Assembly: GCA_905160935.1 (NCBI GenBank)
Contig: CAJHZI010000827.1
Span: 447,001-511,000, forward strand
Length of the DNA: 64,000 bases
Reading direction: 5' to 3'
Source of the DNA: Enchytraeus crypticus
Taxonomy: Eukaryota > Annelida > Clitellata > Enchytraeida > Enchytraeidae
Shown here in pieces: positions 63,700 through 64,000 of this stretch. Position 1 is the stretch's first letter, and each line of letters begins with the position of its first letter. A program made the position numbers and the translations under genes. The notes beneath the pieces were generated by a model. It searched no databases, had not been told where the DNA came from, and saw only the letters and a list, made by a program, of their open reading frames with translations.

Positions 63700-64000
63700 G
63701 TAAACAATGTTGTGATCAGACCGCATAAAAATAGACCAACCGTTTCCTGAACTTTTCGTAAAAGAGTACGCAAAAACCGATGAGTGAAATAGGAAAACAG
63801 CAGAAGTTACATTGTCTCAAGATACAGGTTACGTTAAGGTTCGGAGAAAGTTTATCCTTTGTAACAGGGTCAACTTGTTGGTAATCGGAAAGTTCTTACT
63901 GAGCTTGAGAGCAGACGTTGAGTGAGAATATGTGCATTGGACCTCTCGGCGAAATATGATATATTTTCTCTCTCTCTCTATACATATATACATATATATA
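63700..64000 (+). repeat. S5 fragment, R7 and terminal microsatellite
   Basis: 63705-63775: AATGTTGTGATCAGACCGCA, ATAGACCAACCGTTTCC. 63835-63960: GGGTCAACTTGTTGGTAATC, GAGTGAGAATATGTGCATTG with an eroded hairpin. CT then AT repeats from 63967. Confidence 0.6.

Overview
This is eukaryotic nuclear DNA from an animal. Introns are several kilobases long, coding exons are short with GT/AG borders, the background is AT-rich, and interspersed and tandem repeats are very dense. Extracellular modules of metazoan type (SUEL-type galactose-binding lectin, CUB, sushi/CCP, IGFBP N-terminal) and the mix of tRNA-derived SINEs and non-LTR retrotransposon ends suggest an invertebrate. A lophotrochozoan, possibly a mollusc, is my guess; the species cannot be read from the window.

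Two protein-coding genes are supported, both on the + strand. Gene 1 (30465-48719) is assembled here from eight exons whose splice phases all agree (0,1,0,1,1,1,2). It predicts an 832-residue type I membrane protein: signal peptide, SUEL lectin, CUB, sushi, Ser/Gly-rich linker, one transmembrane helix and a 431-residue cytoplasmic tail. Gene 2 (first coding exon 56508-57423) starts a secreted or membrane protein with a long acidic/Ser-rich leader and a 12-cysteine IGFBP-type domain resembling the N-terminus of CRIM1-like proteins. Its later exons were not found and probably lie beyond the window.

Positions 1-30464 hold no gene I can support. They consist of repeats and unique AT-rich sequence. 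The introns of gene 1 and the 3' flank are similarly filled.

Repeat families were defined by comparing copies within the window; the names are local to this report. RT1: non-LTR retrotransposon whose ORF stops inside a 3' hairpin (CTGCC-NNNN-GGCAG) followed by a GA or TA microsatellite. RT2: non-LTR element with a GAA tail. RT3: non-LTR element ending in a TGA-type tail. RT4, RT5: further reverse-transcriptase C-terminal ends. RT6: a retroelement-like ORF end with a 3' hairpin and an AAT-type tail. S1: tRNA-derived SINE carrying a GACATCGC...GACGTTAA domain. S2: tRNA-derived SINE with a GGGTTCGAATCCCAGCC B box. S3: SINE sharing the S1 domain. S4: another tRNA-derived SINE. S5: SINE-like element beginning CCCGTGTTGTGTCC and ending with the RT3 tail. 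R7: repeat ending with an RT1-like hairpin. R8: dispersed repeat around GACAACATCGAGCACTAT.

The most notable points are the full reconstruction of the lectin-CUB-sushi receptor gene; two ~0.88-kb RT1 copies in opposite orientation around its 125-bp exon 3; the RT1 3' hairpin that seeds microsatellites; a composite element that borrows the RT1 3' end; and repeated 'snap-back' palindromes at the 5' ends of S1 copies.
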